64,000 nt of DNA, taken from Flavobacteriaceae bacterium (GTDB taxonomy: Bacteria; Bacteroidota; Bacteroidia; Flavobacteriales; Flavobacteriaceae). The stretch spans positions 1 through 64,000 of the forward strand of contig CANFNV010000011.1 in NCBI GenBank assembly GCA_947448525.1, read 5' to 3'. Positions 1 through 8,980 of this stretch are shown here, in pieces. The position numbers and the translations under genes were made by a program. Each line of letters begins with the position of its first letter. The stretch's first letter is position 1. Below the pieces are notes generated by a model. The model made no database searches, was not told the DNA's origin, and saw only the letters and a list, made by a program, of their open reading frames with translations.

Positions 1-513
1 ATCGGCAACTGCTTTATCAAAAACAACATCCGCCTTACTTTCTAGCTTGTTGATTTTTTTACAAGTTTCTTTAATTAACTTTATATTGCTCATGTCTTTC
101 AATTGCTTAATGCCTTCATTGATTAATTGACACGATTCTAGGTTAATTTCAGTTAATTTACGAATCGATTTTGTGATTTTTTCTACTTGATACAAACGCA
201 TTCTGCTGGCAGCACCGTGCATATTGTCAGCAACGTTATCAATTGCTTTGATTAAAGCATGAATATCTTCTCTGTCAAACGGAGTAATGAAATTTCTACT
301 TAATTCTAAATGCGTTTTATGAGTAATTTCTTCAATTATTCCTTCTAGTTCTTCTATTTTTTTAAAATAATTTTCTCTCTCTTCTTTCGGAGCATTTACT
401 GCATCGTGAAGGGTTTCAGCTAAAACAATTAAATTTGCCGAAGCTTGTTCAAATAAAGGAAAAAATTTTTTGTCTTTTGGTACTAAAAATTGAAAAATAG
501 TATTTAGTTTCAT
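1..513 (-). CDS. DUF47 / PhoU-like phosphate transport accessory protein (3' end missing)
   Basis: The open frame runs leftward from an ATG at 513 and leaves the window without a stop, giving 171 codons of N-terminal sequence. It begins MKLNTIFQFLVPKDKKFFPLF, then continues as long amphipathic helices rich in Glu, Lys and Ile, with FDREDIHALIKAIDNVAD about residue 80, the hallmark of the DUF47 (PhoU_div) family. Family knowledge: these helical-bundle cytosolic proteins usually precede a PiT-type inorganic phosphate transporter and modulate it. That partner would lie just outside the left edge, which I cannot see. A TAnnTTTG box (531-538, complement) lies 18 bases before the ATG and a TTAAC...GTTAA site (550-564) lies behind it, hinting at phosphate control. 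Confidence 0.85.
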   Translation of the reverse strand, partial: MKLNTIFQFLVPKDKKFFPLFEQASANLIVLAETLHDAVNAPKEERENYFKKIEELEGIIEEITHKTHLELSRNFITPFDREDIHALIKAIDNVADNMHGAASRMRLYQVEKITKSIRKLTEINLESCQLINEGIKQLKDMSNIKLIKETCKKINKLESKADVVFDKAVAD

Positions 514-530
514 TTTTGAAATATTTTTTA

Positions 531-538
531 CAAATGTA
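531..538 (-). promoter_or_regulatory. -7 promoter box of the DUF47 gene
   Basis: On the complement this reads TACATTTG, an exact match to the Bacteroidota -7 consensus TAnnTTTG. It would start transcription near 526, about 13 bases ahead of the ATG at 513. No clear TTTG -33 box is visible; the region instead holds the palindrome at 550-564. Confidence 0.55.
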
Positions 539-549
539 TCTATCTAATA

Positions 550-564
550 TTAACGTAATGTTAA
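550..564. promoter_or_regulatory. Possible activator site (TTAAC-N5-GTTAA)
   Basis: TTAACGTAATGTTAA is a 15-base inverted repeat. Read on the complement it is also a direct pair, TTAACA and TTAATA, with an 11-base period. It covers roughly -24 to -38 of the predicted DUF47 promoter, where the -33 box should be. The TTAACA-type direct repeat is like PhoP/PhoB-family boxes; assignment to PhoB is inference from the neighbouring phosphate gene. Confidence 0.3.
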
Positions 565-625
565 TTTATTGAAAAAGTATATTAATTTTAATTGTTTTGA
601 TCTCAAAAATTGAATCTTTCATTTT

Positions 626-637
626 GAAAACGTTTTC
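626..637. promoter_or_regulatory. Perfect 12-bp palindrome, possible operator
   Basis: GAAAACGTTTTC is a perfect palindrome 35 bases upstream of the carboxylase ATG. A weak -7-like TACATTAG follows at 639-646. The central CG within A/T arms resembles LacI-family operators (cre-like). No regulator gene is adjacent, so the call is structural only. Confidence 0.3.
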
Positions 638-672
638 GTACATTAGCGATTCAAAATTAAGCAAGACTATTT

Positions 673-2301
673 ATGGACTTAAACTTCAATAAAAACGAAG
701 ATTACAACAAACTTTTGATAACTGATTTAAAGCAAAAATTTGCCAAAGTAAAATTGGGTGGAGGTGAAAAACGTATCCAAAAATTGCATTCAGAAGGCAA
801 AATGTCGGCCCGCGAACGTATTGATTACCTGCTAGATGAAAAATTAAAAAGCATTGAAATTGGTGCATTTGTTGGTGACGGAATGTATGCCGAACATGGG
901 GGTTGTCCTTCTGGTGGTGTGGTTGTAAAAATAGGTTATATCAAAGGAAAACAGTGTATTGTGGTAGCCAACGATGCTACCGTTAAAGCAGGAGCTTGGT
1001 TTCCAATTACGGGTAAAAAGAATCTTCGCGCTCAAGAAATTGCTATGGAAAATCGTCTTCCTATTATTTATTTGGTCGATTCTGCCGGAGTTTATTTACC
1101 AATGCAAGACGAAATTTTTCCAGATAAGGAACATTTCGGACGTATTTTTAGAAATAACGCCATCATGAGCAGCATGGGAATTACCCAAATTGCTGCTGTT
1201 ATGGGGAGTTGTGTCGCTGGTGGTGCTTACTTGCCAATTATGAGTGATGAGGCCATGATTGTGGATAAAACAGGTAGTATTTTCTTGGCAGGAAGTTATT
1301 TGGTAAAAGCAGCTATTGGAGAAAATATTGACAACGAAACGCTTGGTGGAGCAACAACTCATTGTGAAATCTCGGGCGTTACCGATTATAAAGCTAAAGA
1401 TGATAAAGATGCTTTAGATAGAATTAAAAGCATAGTTGGAAAAATAGGAGATTATGACAAAGCAGGGTTCAACAGAGAAAAACCTCAAAAACCAGCATTA
1501 GACGAAAAAGAAATCTATGGAATTATCCCTAAATCACGCACTGATCAATACGATATGATGGAAGTGATTAAACGATTGGTAGACAATTCAGAAATGGATA
1601 TGTATAAAGAAGAGTATGGAAAATCAATAATAACCTGTTATTCCAGAATTGACGGTTGGGCAGTAGGAATTGTTGCCAATCAACGCATTGTTTCTAAAAC
1701 CAAGAAAGGCGAAATTCAATTTGGGGGAGTTATTTATTCGGATTCTGCAGATAAAGCTACCCGATTTATTGCGAATTGCAATCAAAAGAAAATTCCGCTG
1801 GTATTTGTTCAAGACGTCACCGGATTTATGGTGGGTTCCAAAAGTGAACATGGCGGAATCATTAAAGACGGTGCCAAAATGGTCAATGCAGTTTCCAATT
1901 CGGTGGTGCCAAAATTCACAGTAATTGTAGGAAATTCCTATGGCGCTGGAAATTATGCCATGTGCGGAAAAGCCTACGACCCACGATTAATTTTTGCTTG
2001 GCCAAGTGCTGAATTAGCCGTTATGGGCGGTACTCAAGCGGCAAAAGTTTTGGCTCAAATTGAAGCTTCTTCCCTCAAAGCCAAAGGCGAAGTAGTTGAT
2101 GAAGTAAAAGAAAAAGAATTGTTTGATAATATAAAAGCCCGATATGACGCACAAGTTTCTCCCTATTATGCAGCTTCTCGGCTTTGGACGGATGCAATTA
2201 TTGACCCACTCGAAACTCGAACTTGGATTTCTATGGGTATTGAAGCCGCAAACCATGCTCCTATTGAAAAGAAATTTAATTTGGGAGTTATTCAGGTTTA
2301 G
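673..2301 (+). CDS. Acyl-CoA carboxylase, carboxyltransferase (beta) subunit, methylcrotonyl-CoA type
   Basis: A 542-aa biotin-dependent carboxyltransferase that moves carboxylate from carboxybiotin to an acyl-CoA. The two crotonase-like halves are complete: the N-terminal half has LVDSAGVYLPMQDEIFPD and HFGRIFRNNA about residues 135-160 and VMGSCVAGGAYLPIMSDE about 178-195; the C-terminal half has VQDVTGFMVG and GNSYGAGNYAMCGKAYDPR. The LP-QDE-FPD and GSC-AGGAY pattern fits methylcrotonyl-CoA carboxylase beta (leucine catabolism) better than propionyl-CoA carboxylase, but substrate is not proven. No biotin-carboxylase alpha subunit lies next to it, so the partner is encoded elsewhere. ATG at 673 gives the normal family N-terminus. 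The gene stands alone and ends at a strong bidirectional terminator. Confidence 0.88.
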   Translation: MDLNFNKNEDYNKLLITDLKQKFAKVKLGGGEKRIQKLHSEGKMSARERIDYLLDEKLKSIEIGAFVGDGMYAEHGGCPSGGVVVKIGYIKGKQCIVVANDATVKAGAWFPITGKKNLRAQEIAMENRLPIIYLVDSAGVYLPMQDEIFPDKEHFGRIFRNNAIMSSMGITQIAAVMGSCVAGGAYLPIMSDEAMIVDKTGSIFLAGSYLVKAAIGENIDNETLGGATTHCEISGVTDYKAKDDKDALDRIKSIVGKIGDYDKAGFNREKPQKPALDEKEIYGIIPKSRTDQYDMMEVIKRLVDNSEMDMYKEEYGKSIITCYSRIDGWAVGIVANQRIVSKTKKGEIQFGGVIYSDSADKATRFIANCNQKKIPLVFVQDVTGFMVGSKSEHGGIIKDGAKMVNAVSNSVVPKFTVIVGNSYGAGNYAMCGKAYDPRLIFAWPSAELAVMGGTQAAKVLAQIEASSLKAKGEVVDEVKEKELFDNIKARYDAQVSPYYAASRLWTDAIIDPLETRTWISMGIEAANHAPIEKKFNLGVIQV

Positions 2302-2314
2302 ATTATTAGGAATA

Positions 2315-2350
2315 AAAACAAAAGCGCTACTGTTATAGCGCTTTTGTTTT
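2315..2350. terminator. Bidirectional terminator between convergent genes
   Basis: A perfect 15-bp stem (2315-2329 with 2336-2350) around a 6-base loop, with a GCGC core flanked by A-runs and T-runs. It serves the carboxylase gene from the left and the LRR protein gene from the right. Confidence 0.85.
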
Positions 2351-2361
2351 GTATATAAATT

Positions 2362-4341
2362 TTATTCTTTTATAAACTTCCCGCTGCTAGTTCCTTTGTC
2401 GGTGATTACTTTGATAAAGTAACTACCAGTTGTTAGGTTGGAAACATCTATCGTTTTACTTGGATTGGAAGTAACCAACATAACTTGACCAAGTGTGTTG
2501 TAGAGGCTTATTGAGGATATAATAATATCTTGTTTAGTAGTAATGTTTAACGCTCCCTTTGTTGGAATTGGCGATAATGTAAAATAATCACTAAAAGCAA
2601 ACGTAGGATTAGCTAATGCCGCAATGGTTGTAGTTGCAGTATTCGTATCTATTGGCGCATTATAATCAAAATAAATATTTGCCGTATTGCTAAACGCATC
2701 ACCAACAACAAGTGTCGGTTTGGTTTTGATTTTAAACGCTACATACCCATCATTGTTAGCATCATCAATAGGTAAGTTAATACCTTCAAAAATAAATTCA
2801 ACTTTATTTCCATTAACTCTTGTTACAAAGTCGTGATTAGAATACAAAGGAATTAAAGAAGTAACATCATATTTAGTTGTATCAATTATATCGCTCACAA
2901 CAACATTTTGCGCTGGGTAAGTTCCTGTATTTTCAAAATGAATAACATAATGTACATATTTACCTACCTTATCTAACCCCAAATTAGCACCTTCAATACA
3001 AGTCTTGCTATTTGGATCATAAGAACCAACAACTGTTTGATTTAAACTACTAGTGTTATCAGATTGAAATTCATCTGTGGTTGATGCAGCAATTGTTGCT
3101 GTATAATTTAAATGATCACCAATATTAACCGCTGGTGTTGCTGTCGGACTATTAACATTAAAAGCCACACCGATAACATTGGTCTGTAATGGTTTCAAGT
3201 TGTAGTAATCCCATGACACAGAATTTGTTGATAGATTAGAAGTCGGAGCGGTAGAAATAACATAATCTAAAACATTATCATCAAATGTCAACTGAATGGA
3301 ACCGTTTTCAGTTACAGTTCCTTTGTTTTTGAATATAATTGAGTACTGAGCAACATAACCTGGACGTGCAGTTGTGAATGGAATTAGTGTAACTTCAACA
3401 TCGTGATGATTCCCATTTGCAGTGATACAAAAATCCCGATTGAACGGACTAGCATTGGCAGGAAAAGAAACGGTTGCAGCTGGAGTAGTAAAGTAATTTG
3501 GATTTTCCAAAACTGGAGTTAAAGTATAAGTTCCTGCTTGTAAAGGAATAGAATAATTACCCTGGTTACTAAAAGTTAAACTTCCTGATTGTGAACCATT
3601 AGTAATGTTGAGTTTTAAATTTGGATATAGAACATCATTAGTATTACAACCATTATTATCTGAATCCCATCTATTGTTTCCATATACCGTATAAAATGTT
3701 CCGCCCGGTGTAAACGAACAATAGCTGTTTGTGTGACAAGAAGTATAGTTGTATTGATCTATTCTACTTTGAACAAAAGCTAAATCATCTTCATCTGCAC
3801 ATACGTATTCGATTGCATCATTAGTGTCGAAACCTAAACTAACCCAGGTTGCGTTATTTTTTATAAATAAACTTTGTAATTGATTATCATAACACCATAA
3901 ATGACATAAGCTAGAAAAAGTAGTAACATCTAAAGTTGATAAAGTATTATGACCAACATTCAAATATCTCAAATGGGTTAAATTGGTAACATTAAAACTT
4001 TCTAATAGATTCCCACTCAATGACAAATATTCCAAATTTGTAAAAGCTTCAATACCTGTGGCGTTGGAAATGTTTAGATTAGAAAGTGCCAACCATTTTA
4101 TCGTTTGTGCTTCCGATACTTGAATTTCGCCATCGCTATTAGAATCAATACTATTGTAGGGTGTTACATACCAATAATTACCTGTTGCATCATAAACAGG
4201 AGTTTGAGAAGACGCTACACCATTGCTGGAATTAGCCGATAACAGCTTAGCTTTTAAAATAGGATCTGGTATATTTACAATCTGCGCTTCAACACCACCA
4301 AACACTAAAAATCCAATTAAAACAAAGTATAGTTTTTTCAT
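2362..4341 (-). CDS. Leucine-rich-repeat surface protein with type IX secretion C-terminal tail
   Basis: I start this at 4341, giving about 659 aa with a clear signal peptide (MKKLYFVLIGFLVFGGVEAQ); a longer frame to 4398 exists, but its start lies upstream of the predicted transcription start (box 4360-4367). After the signal peptide come an N-terminal region with a DSNSDGEIQ calcium-like loop, a short LRR array (LEYLSLSGNLLESF, LRYLNVGHNTLSTL) and a cysteine-containing linker. Next come repeated beta-sandwich domains of the DUF11/DUF7619 sort (YVAQYSIIFKNKGTVTENG, YVHYVIHFENTGTYPAQNV). The last 75 residues (FTLSPIPTKGALNI to SGKFIKE) are a Por-type T9SS sorting tail. The protein is therefore expected to be exported through SecYEG and T9SS and held on or released from the cell surface. 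Its ligand is unknown. Confidence 0.85.
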   Translation of the reverse strand: MKKLYFVLIGFLVFGGVEAQIVNIPDPILKAKLLSANSSNGVASSQTPVYDATGNYWYVTPYNSIDSNSDGEIQVSEAQTIKWLALSNLNISNATGIEAFTNLEYLSLSGNLLESFNVTNLTHLRYLNVGHNTLSTLDVTTFSSLCHLWCYDNQLQSLFIKNNATWVSLGFDTNDAIEYVCADEDDLAFVQSRIDQYNYTSCHTNSYCSFTPGGTFYTVYGNNRWDSDNNGCNTNDVLYPNLKLNITNGSQSGSLTFSNQGNYSIPLQAGTYTLTPVLENPNYFTTPAATVSFPANASPFNRDFCITANGNHHDVEVTLIPFTTARPGYVAQYSIIFKNKGTVTENGSIQLTFDDNVLDYVISTAPTSNLSTNSVSWDYYNLKPLQTNVIGVAFNVNSPTATPAVNIGDHLNYTATIAASTTDEFQSDNTSSLNQTVVGSYDPNSKTCIEGANLGLDKVGKYVHYVIHFENTGTYPAQNVVVSDIIDTTKYDVTSLIPLYSNHDFVTRVNGNKVEFIFEGINLPIDDANNDGYVAFKIKTKPTLVVGDAFSNTANIYFDYNAPIDTNTATTTIAALANPTFAFSDYFTLSPIPTKGALNITTKQDIIISSISLYNTLGQVMLVTSNPSKTIDVSNLTTGSYFIKVITDKGTSSGKFIKE

Positions 4342-4359
4342 AACAAGAAGTTTAAGTGT

Positions 4360-4367
4360 CAAATATA
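4360..4367 (-). promoter_or_regulatory. -7 promoter box of the LRR protein gene
   Basis: The complement reads TATATTTG, matching TAnnTTTG. The expected start of transcription is near 4355, 14 bases before the ATG at 4341, which supports that start over the longer frame. Confidence 0.55.
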
Positions 4368-4590
4368 TACAAAAAATAGAATGTGATGTAAAAATCAAAT
4401 AATTAAAAATTCATCTATAAAAAAAATCGTATTATTGTTATCCATGTAACAAAATAACCATTAAGACCACTAATTATTAAATTGCTACAGATTCACTGAT
4501 TTCAACGCTTTTTAAAGGTTAACTATATTCAAAGATTGAAGTCTATTTTTAAGTTAAAATTTGTGCAATTTGTAAAGGCTATTCTTTTAT

Positions 4591-4607
4591 AATCTGTGAA
4601 TCTGTGG
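4591..4607 (+). repeat. Tandem AATCTGTG x2 (dispersed repeat family A)
   Basis: Two adjacent copies of AATCTGTG followed by G lie just upstream of the M1 peptidase. A near-identical 17-mer, with C for T in both copies, is at 63493-63509. It accounts for the extra in-frame codons before the true peptidase start. Confidence 0.6.
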
Positions 4608-4625
4608 TCAAAAAAACACATTCCT

Positions 4626-6248
4626 ATGAAAAATATACTCCTATTTTGTTTTGCTATTATTGGTGCTCCAACCCTATCGGCACAAGAAACCTTTACTCGA
4701 AAAGATTCCTTACAAGGAGGTTTACGACCAGAACGTACTTGCTATGATGTATTGCGCTATGATTTGAATATCAAAATAAATATTGACGACAAATCGATTG
4801 TAGGTAACAATGCAATTCAATTTATGGTGTTAGAAAAAACTAAGAAAATACAAGTCGATTTGTTTGCAAACATGCAAGTGGATTCGATTGTTTTTTATTC
4901 GAAAAAGCTAAACTATAAACGTGAATTCAATGCTGTTTTCATTGATTTTAATTCGGAATTAACTACAGGTAGTAATCACGTCTTACGTTTTTACTATTCG
5001 GGCAAACCTCAAATTGCAAAACATGCTCCATGGGATGGCGGCTTTGTTTTCAATAAAGATAAAGAAGGAAATCCATGGATTGGTGTCGCTTGCCAAGGTA
5101 CTGGTGCGAGTTTGTGGTATCCGTGTAAAGATTCGCAAAGTGATGAACCCGATAATGGCGCCACTATAAAAGTGGCAGTTCCAAATGGTTTAACCGAAGT
5201 TTCTAACGGAAAATTCATGGGTACCGAAGATTTGAAAAATGGCTATACCCGTTGGGATTGGGAAGTAAAAAACCCTATAAACACCTATGATGTTACGGTA
5301 AATATTGCCAAATATGCGCACATTCATGATAACCTTGATGATTTGGATATTGATTATTATGTGTTGAATTACAACGAAGAAAAAGCCAAGAAACATTTTG
5401 AAGAAGTGAAACCTATGTTAACATGCTATCAAAGTAAATTTGGAGCCTATCCTTTCAAAGAAGATGGTTATAAATTAGTTGAAACGCCCTATTTAGGTAT
5501 GGAGCACCAAAGTGCTGTGGCTTATGGCAATAAGTATTTGAAAGGTTATTTAGGAAGTGATTTATCTAACACAGGAGTTGGACTCTTATTTGACTACATC
5601 ACCATTCACGAAAGCGGTCACGAATGGTTCGGTAACAGCATCACGTCGATTGATATTGCCGATATGTGGATTCATGAAGGATTCACGCAATATACCGAAT
5701 TGGTCTATATAGAATGCCAATACGGTTATGAAAAAGCAATGCAATATGGAAAAGGACTCCAAGCCAATGTAAGAAATGACGAACCCATTATTGGTAAATA
5801 TGGAGTGAATCATGAAGGTTCGGGCGATATGTATCCTAAAGGGGCTTTGATGTTAAACACCTTGCGCCACGTAATTAATGACGATAATTTGTGGTGGAAC
5901 ATCCTATTAAAATATTCCGAAACGTATCGTCATCAAATTATAAATACTGAAACCGTAATTGCCTTTTTTAATAAAGAAAGCGGAATGAATTTAACACCAA
6001 TTTTCAATCAATATTTGCGTTATAAAACCATCCCAAATTTGTTGATTAGAAGGAATAAGGATAAATTTGAATTTCGTTGGAATGCAAACGAACCCAACTT
6101 TAATATGCCAATAGCTATAATGATTAAAGGTAAAGAAATAAGACTAGCGACCACTCTAAATTGGACTAAATCAAAACTTAAAATTAAATCCCTTAATGAA
6201 ATTGAAGTATTAACTAATGAGTTTTATGTGGATGTTATTAAGGAATAA
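4626..6248 (+). CDS. M1-family metallopeptidase (aminopeptidase), exported
   Basis: A zinc metallopeptidase of the M1 (aminopeptidase N) family. I start at the ATG at 4626 because it begins a signal peptide (MKNILLFCFAIIGAPTLSAQ); an in-frame start at 4596 would add ten residues encoded by a dispersed repeat. With the 540-aa numbering the zinc site is H328-E329-S-G-H332 plus E351 in WIHEGF. GMEHQSAVAYG stands for the GAMEN substrate loop. The protein keeps the N-terminal beta domain and catalytic domain but is much shorter than the roughly 850-900 aa of PepN, so the C-terminal helical domain is absent. It probably acts in the periplasm on peptides. It is followed by a DUF1801 gene after 32 bases. 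Confidence 0.88.
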   Translation: MKNILLFCFAIIGAPTLSAQETFTRKDSLQGGLRPERTCYDVLRYDLNIKINIDDKSIVGNNAIQFMVLEKTKKIQVDLFANMQVDSIVFYSKKLNYKREFNAVFIDFNSELTTGSNHVLRFYYSGKPQIAKHAPWDGGFVFNKDKEGNPWIGVACQGTGASLWYPCKDSQSDEPDNGATIKVAVPNGLTEVSNGKFMGTEDLKNGYTRWDWEVKNPINTYDVTVNIAKYAHIHDNLDDLDIDYYVLNYNEEKAKKHFEEVKPMLTCYQSKFGAYPFKEDGYKLVETPYLGMEHQSAVAYGNKYLKGYLGSDLSNTGVGLLFDYITIHESGHEWFGNSITSIDIADMWIHEGFTQYTELVYIECQYGYEKAMQYGKGLQANVRNDEPIIGKYGVNHEGSGDMYPKGALMLNTLRHVINDDNLWWNILLKYSETYRHQIINTETVIAFFNKESGMNLTPIFNQYLRYKTIPNLLIRRNKDKFEFRWNANEPNFNMPIAIMIKGKEIRLATTLNWTKSKLKIKSLNEIEVLTNEFYVDVIKE

Positions 6249-6280
6249 TCATTAATAAATAAAAACATTTTTTTTTACAA

Positions 6281-6706
6281 ATGAGAATAGAAGTACGAAT
6301 CGAAAAGTACATTTCGAGTCTCCCCGGGACAAAAAGCAGTGAAATGCACCTGCTTCATGAGTTAATGCTTCAAATAATGCCAACTTGTAAATTATGGTTT
6401 TTGGACGGTAAAAATAGTGAGGGTAAAATTATTTCAAATCCAAATATTGGGTATGGATTCTATTCTATTAAATATGCCAATGGAAGCACTAAAGATTTTT
6501 ACAGAATTGGTTTGAGCTCCAATACAACAGGAATATCAGTTTATATAATGGGTTTAGAAGATAAAAATTATTTATCCAATACTTTTAAAAATACCATAGG
6601 AAAAGCAAGTGTAACAGGTTATTGTATTAAATTCAAAACCTTGAAAACTATAAACCTCGAAGTTCTAAAAGAGGCAATTATATTTGGGGTTTCGACAAAA
6701 AATTAA
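6281..6706 (+). CDS. DUF1801 domain protein
   Basis: A 141-aa soluble protein. The layout fits the DUF1801/YdhG-like fold: an N-terminal helix (EKYISSLPGTKSSEMHLLHELM), a strand with the IGYG motif (NPNIGYGFYSIKYANGSTKDFY), and a later beta region (TGISVYIMGLED) with a final helix. The family has no firmly established biochemical role. It lies 32 bases after the M1 peptidase on the same strand and may be co-transcribed, but nothing in the sequence links the two functions. Confidence 0.65.
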   Translation: MRIEVRIEKYISSLPGTKSSEMHLLHELMLQIMPTCKLWFLDGKNSEGKIISNPNIGYGFYSIKYANGSTKDFYRIGLSSNTTGISVYIMGLEDKNYLSNTFKNTIGKASVTGYCIKFKTLKTINLEVLKEAIIFGVSTKN

Positions 6707-6740
6707 ATTAATCTAAAATCCAATTTTATAATTATCCAAT

Positions 6741-7781
6741 TTATAAATCATCACTTCGCACCACCTTACCATTCGGTGTTTCTGTAAATTTTGTAACAAA
6801 CACAATTTCTTTCGGTCGTTCATATTTATCTAAAACCTCAAAAATAGTGGTGTTAATTTCGAATGGTTCTCCTTCGACTACTAAAACTACTTTTTCACCC
6901 AATTCCGTATCTTCTTTAGAGGCAATAAAAAAGCGCCGTTCTATTTTTCCATCTAATTTCTGCTCCACTTGTTCGGGTATGATTTTAATTCCACCACTAT
7001 TGATGACATTATCAATTCGACCTAAAAAAACAAATTGATTTTCGTTTAAAATTATTACTAAATCATTAGTAATAATTACAGCATCATTTATTTTTGGTGC
7101 ATCAATAACCAAACATTTTCTCTCGTCATATGATATTGTTACATTTGGCAAAACGGTAAATGCCTCCGCTCCTATTATTTTGGCAGCAATATGGGTAATG
7201 GTTTCGGTCATTCCGTAGGTTTCAAAAACTTGAGTGGTTTTTAATTTAATTAAGTCATTTTCTAATGTTTGGTTAATTTTAGCCCCACCAACAATTAGTT
7301 TTTTAACTTTCTGAAGTTCTTTGATAGAATTTTGAGCTTGCATCGGAACCATAGCAACAAAATCATAATGATTTTCATTGTTTTTCATTGGATGTGAACT
7401 TGGAGCTACAAACTCTAGATTCATTCCCAATACCATAGCACGAATCAACATCATTTTTCCAGCAACATACTTTACAGGCAAGCAAAGTAAGGCCTTGTCG
7501 CTCGGTTTTAAATCAAAGAAATCGGCAGTAGCCAATGCCGAATTAACCATTGCTTGTTTTGCAACTTTTACAGTCTTAGGAGTTCCCGTACTGCCAGAAG
7601 TTTGCATTTCGATATACGATTTAGAATCAAACCAATCCAAAAGGAAATCGCCAACCGGTTTTTCAAAATCGTATCCTTCTTTTATAAAACTATAGGCCAC
7701 ACGGCACAAATCGTCTCTGTCCAAGTGAAAACCATTCAATTTAAAATGGCTGTGAACGTATTCATAAGTTGATTGGTTCAT
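6741..7781 (-). CDS. menE: o-Succinylbenzoate-CoA ligase-like AMP-binding enzyme (MenE)
   Basis: A 346-aa acyl-adenylate enzyme. It has the ATP-binding loop QTSGSTGTPKTVKVAK about residues 60-75, the central VFETYGMTETITHIA, and a shortened C-terminal lid with FLGRIDNVINSGGIKI and TPNGKVVR carrying the catalytic lysine. It is much shorter than E. coli MenE (about 450 aa) because the N-terminal part before the P-loop is reduced; this short form is usual in Flavobacteria. MenE joins CoA to o-succinylbenzoate in menaquinone synthesis. Other men genes are not in the window. It lies 13 bases after the CPBP protease gene and is probably co-transcribed with it. Confidence 0.8.
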   Translation of the reverse strand: MNQSTYEYVHSHFKLNGFHLDRDDLCRVAYSFIKEGYDFEKPVGDFLLDWFDSKSYIEMQTSGSTGTPKTVKVAKQAMVNSALATADFFDLKPSDKALLCLPVKYVAGKMMLIRAMVLGMNLEFVAPSSHPMKNNENHYDFVAMVPMQAQNSIKELQKVKKLIVGGAKINQTLENDLIKLKTTQVFETYGMTETITHIAAKIIGAEAFTVLPNVTISYDERKCLVIDAPKINDAVIITNDLVIILNENQFVFLGRIDNVINSGGIKIIPEQVEQKLDGKIERRFFIASKEDTELGEKVVLVVEGEPFEINTTIFEVLDKYERPKEIVFVTKFTETPNGKVVRSDDL

Positions 7782-7794
7782 GGGATTTTGTGTT

Positions 7795-8706
7795 TTATAA
7801 TTTTACAGCATCAATTTTTCCCGTCAATTTTTCCTTCCAATGTGACCATTTGTATTTTTTTGCCATACATAAGAGTATTATAGGATATAGTATCAGCATG
7901 GATAATAACATATCATTTAATGTATCCGCTGGATTTTCTTTTGCAGACAATTTGAATAGTGCATCCGTTTGCAAGGCCGAAAAATCGGAAGTGATTAGCA
8001 ACGCCGCCATTAAATTATTGCCTAGATGAAATCCCAATGACAATTCCAAACCTTCATCCATTAAAGTCATAATTCCAAGTAAAAATCCTGTTCCAATATA
8101 AAACACCATCACTCCAAAACCCATTTCAGCAACTTCTGGGTTCGCACTATGAAACAAACCAAAAATTACTGAGGTTACCAGCAGTGGCATCCACCTATTT
8201 TTAGCTAAAATTCCAATTTGCTGCATCAAATAACCTCGAAATAAAAACTCTTCAAAACCAATTTGAAAAGGAAATAAAACAATGCTGACTATAAACAATA
8301 ATAAAAATTTAACGGGATGAAAATTCCAAACCATATTAGAATGGTCATTAAAATAAGTAACTCCGAAAGTAACTAATGTTAAAAATACAATTAAACCAAA
8401 AGAGAAAAAAAATCGTTTTAAGTCAATACTTTTTCTTGTTGTAGTTATTGATAAAATAGTGCGTTTGTGTAACGTATATACCAATGTAAAAAGCAATCCT
8501 AGGAGAAATACAAAAGGAAGTAAATTGACAATCAACGCTACTATTTTGGGCATTTCATTCATTAAGTCATAGGAACTTTTTATCGTTTCAGTTGGTAAAA
8601 CTAAAAACATAATAAAATTCATAATAAAAATACCCGTTGAAAGTAAGGTAGTTACTAAAACCCTCCAACTTTCGTTATTTCCTTTATAGGCTTGTTCAAT
8701 AAACAT
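7795..8706 (-). CDS. CPBP-family intramembrane metalloprotease
   Basis: A 303-aa polytopic membrane protein with about eight hydrophobic segments. It carries the Abi/CPBP (Rce1-like) signature: EEFLFRGYLMQQIG (the EExxxR motif) in the middle, then FGLFHS with the second-site histidine, and FHLGNNL near the end with a third. These residues form the intramembrane glutamate-activated protease site in the family. Substrate is unknown; family members are linked to prenyl-protein processing or bacteriocin immunity. It precedes menE by 13 bases. Confidence 0.82.
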   Translation of the reverse strand: MFIEQAYKGNNESWRVLVTTLLSTGIFIMNFIMFLVLPTETIKSSYDLMNEMPKIVALIVNLLPFVFLLGLLFTLVYTLHKRTILSITTTRKSIDLKRFFFSFGLIVFLTLVTFGVTYFNDHSNMVWNFHPVKFLLLFIVSIVLFPFQIGFEEFLFRGYLMQQIGILAKNRWMPLLVTSVIFGLFHSANPEVAEMGFGVMVFYIGTGFLLGIMTLMDEGLELSLGFHLGNNLMAALLITSDFSALQTDALFKLSAKENPADTLNDMLLSMLILYPIILLCMAKKYKWSHWKEKLTGKIDAVKL

Positions 8707-8932
8707 ATTTTTATCAAATTTTAATATTCGTTAATCTTGCATTTGTTTCGACTAATTTACTACAAATTTTATATATAACAGAATATTTTAAAAAGGATGT
8801 TAATTTATCATAATCTATTTTACATAAACTGAGATGCTTTTTCGCATTTTTAGGAAACTTAATAAAAAACTTTTATAGAATTCATCTGTTACTTTTAACA
8901 AACCTTTGTGATTCGCCACTTAAACAAATGTT

Positions 8933-8940
8933 TAATTTTG
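8933..8940 (+). promoter_or_regulatory. -7 promoter box of the TonB-type receptor gene
   Basis: TAATTTTG matches TAnnTTTG. A TTTG at 8905-8908 is a possible -33 box, but the 24-base spacer is slightly long. The start codon follows 26-41 bases downstream depending on which ATG is used. Confidence 0.5.
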
Positions 8941-8980
8941 CACCCTGAATTCAGTTAATGAAAAAATGACATCTATTACC

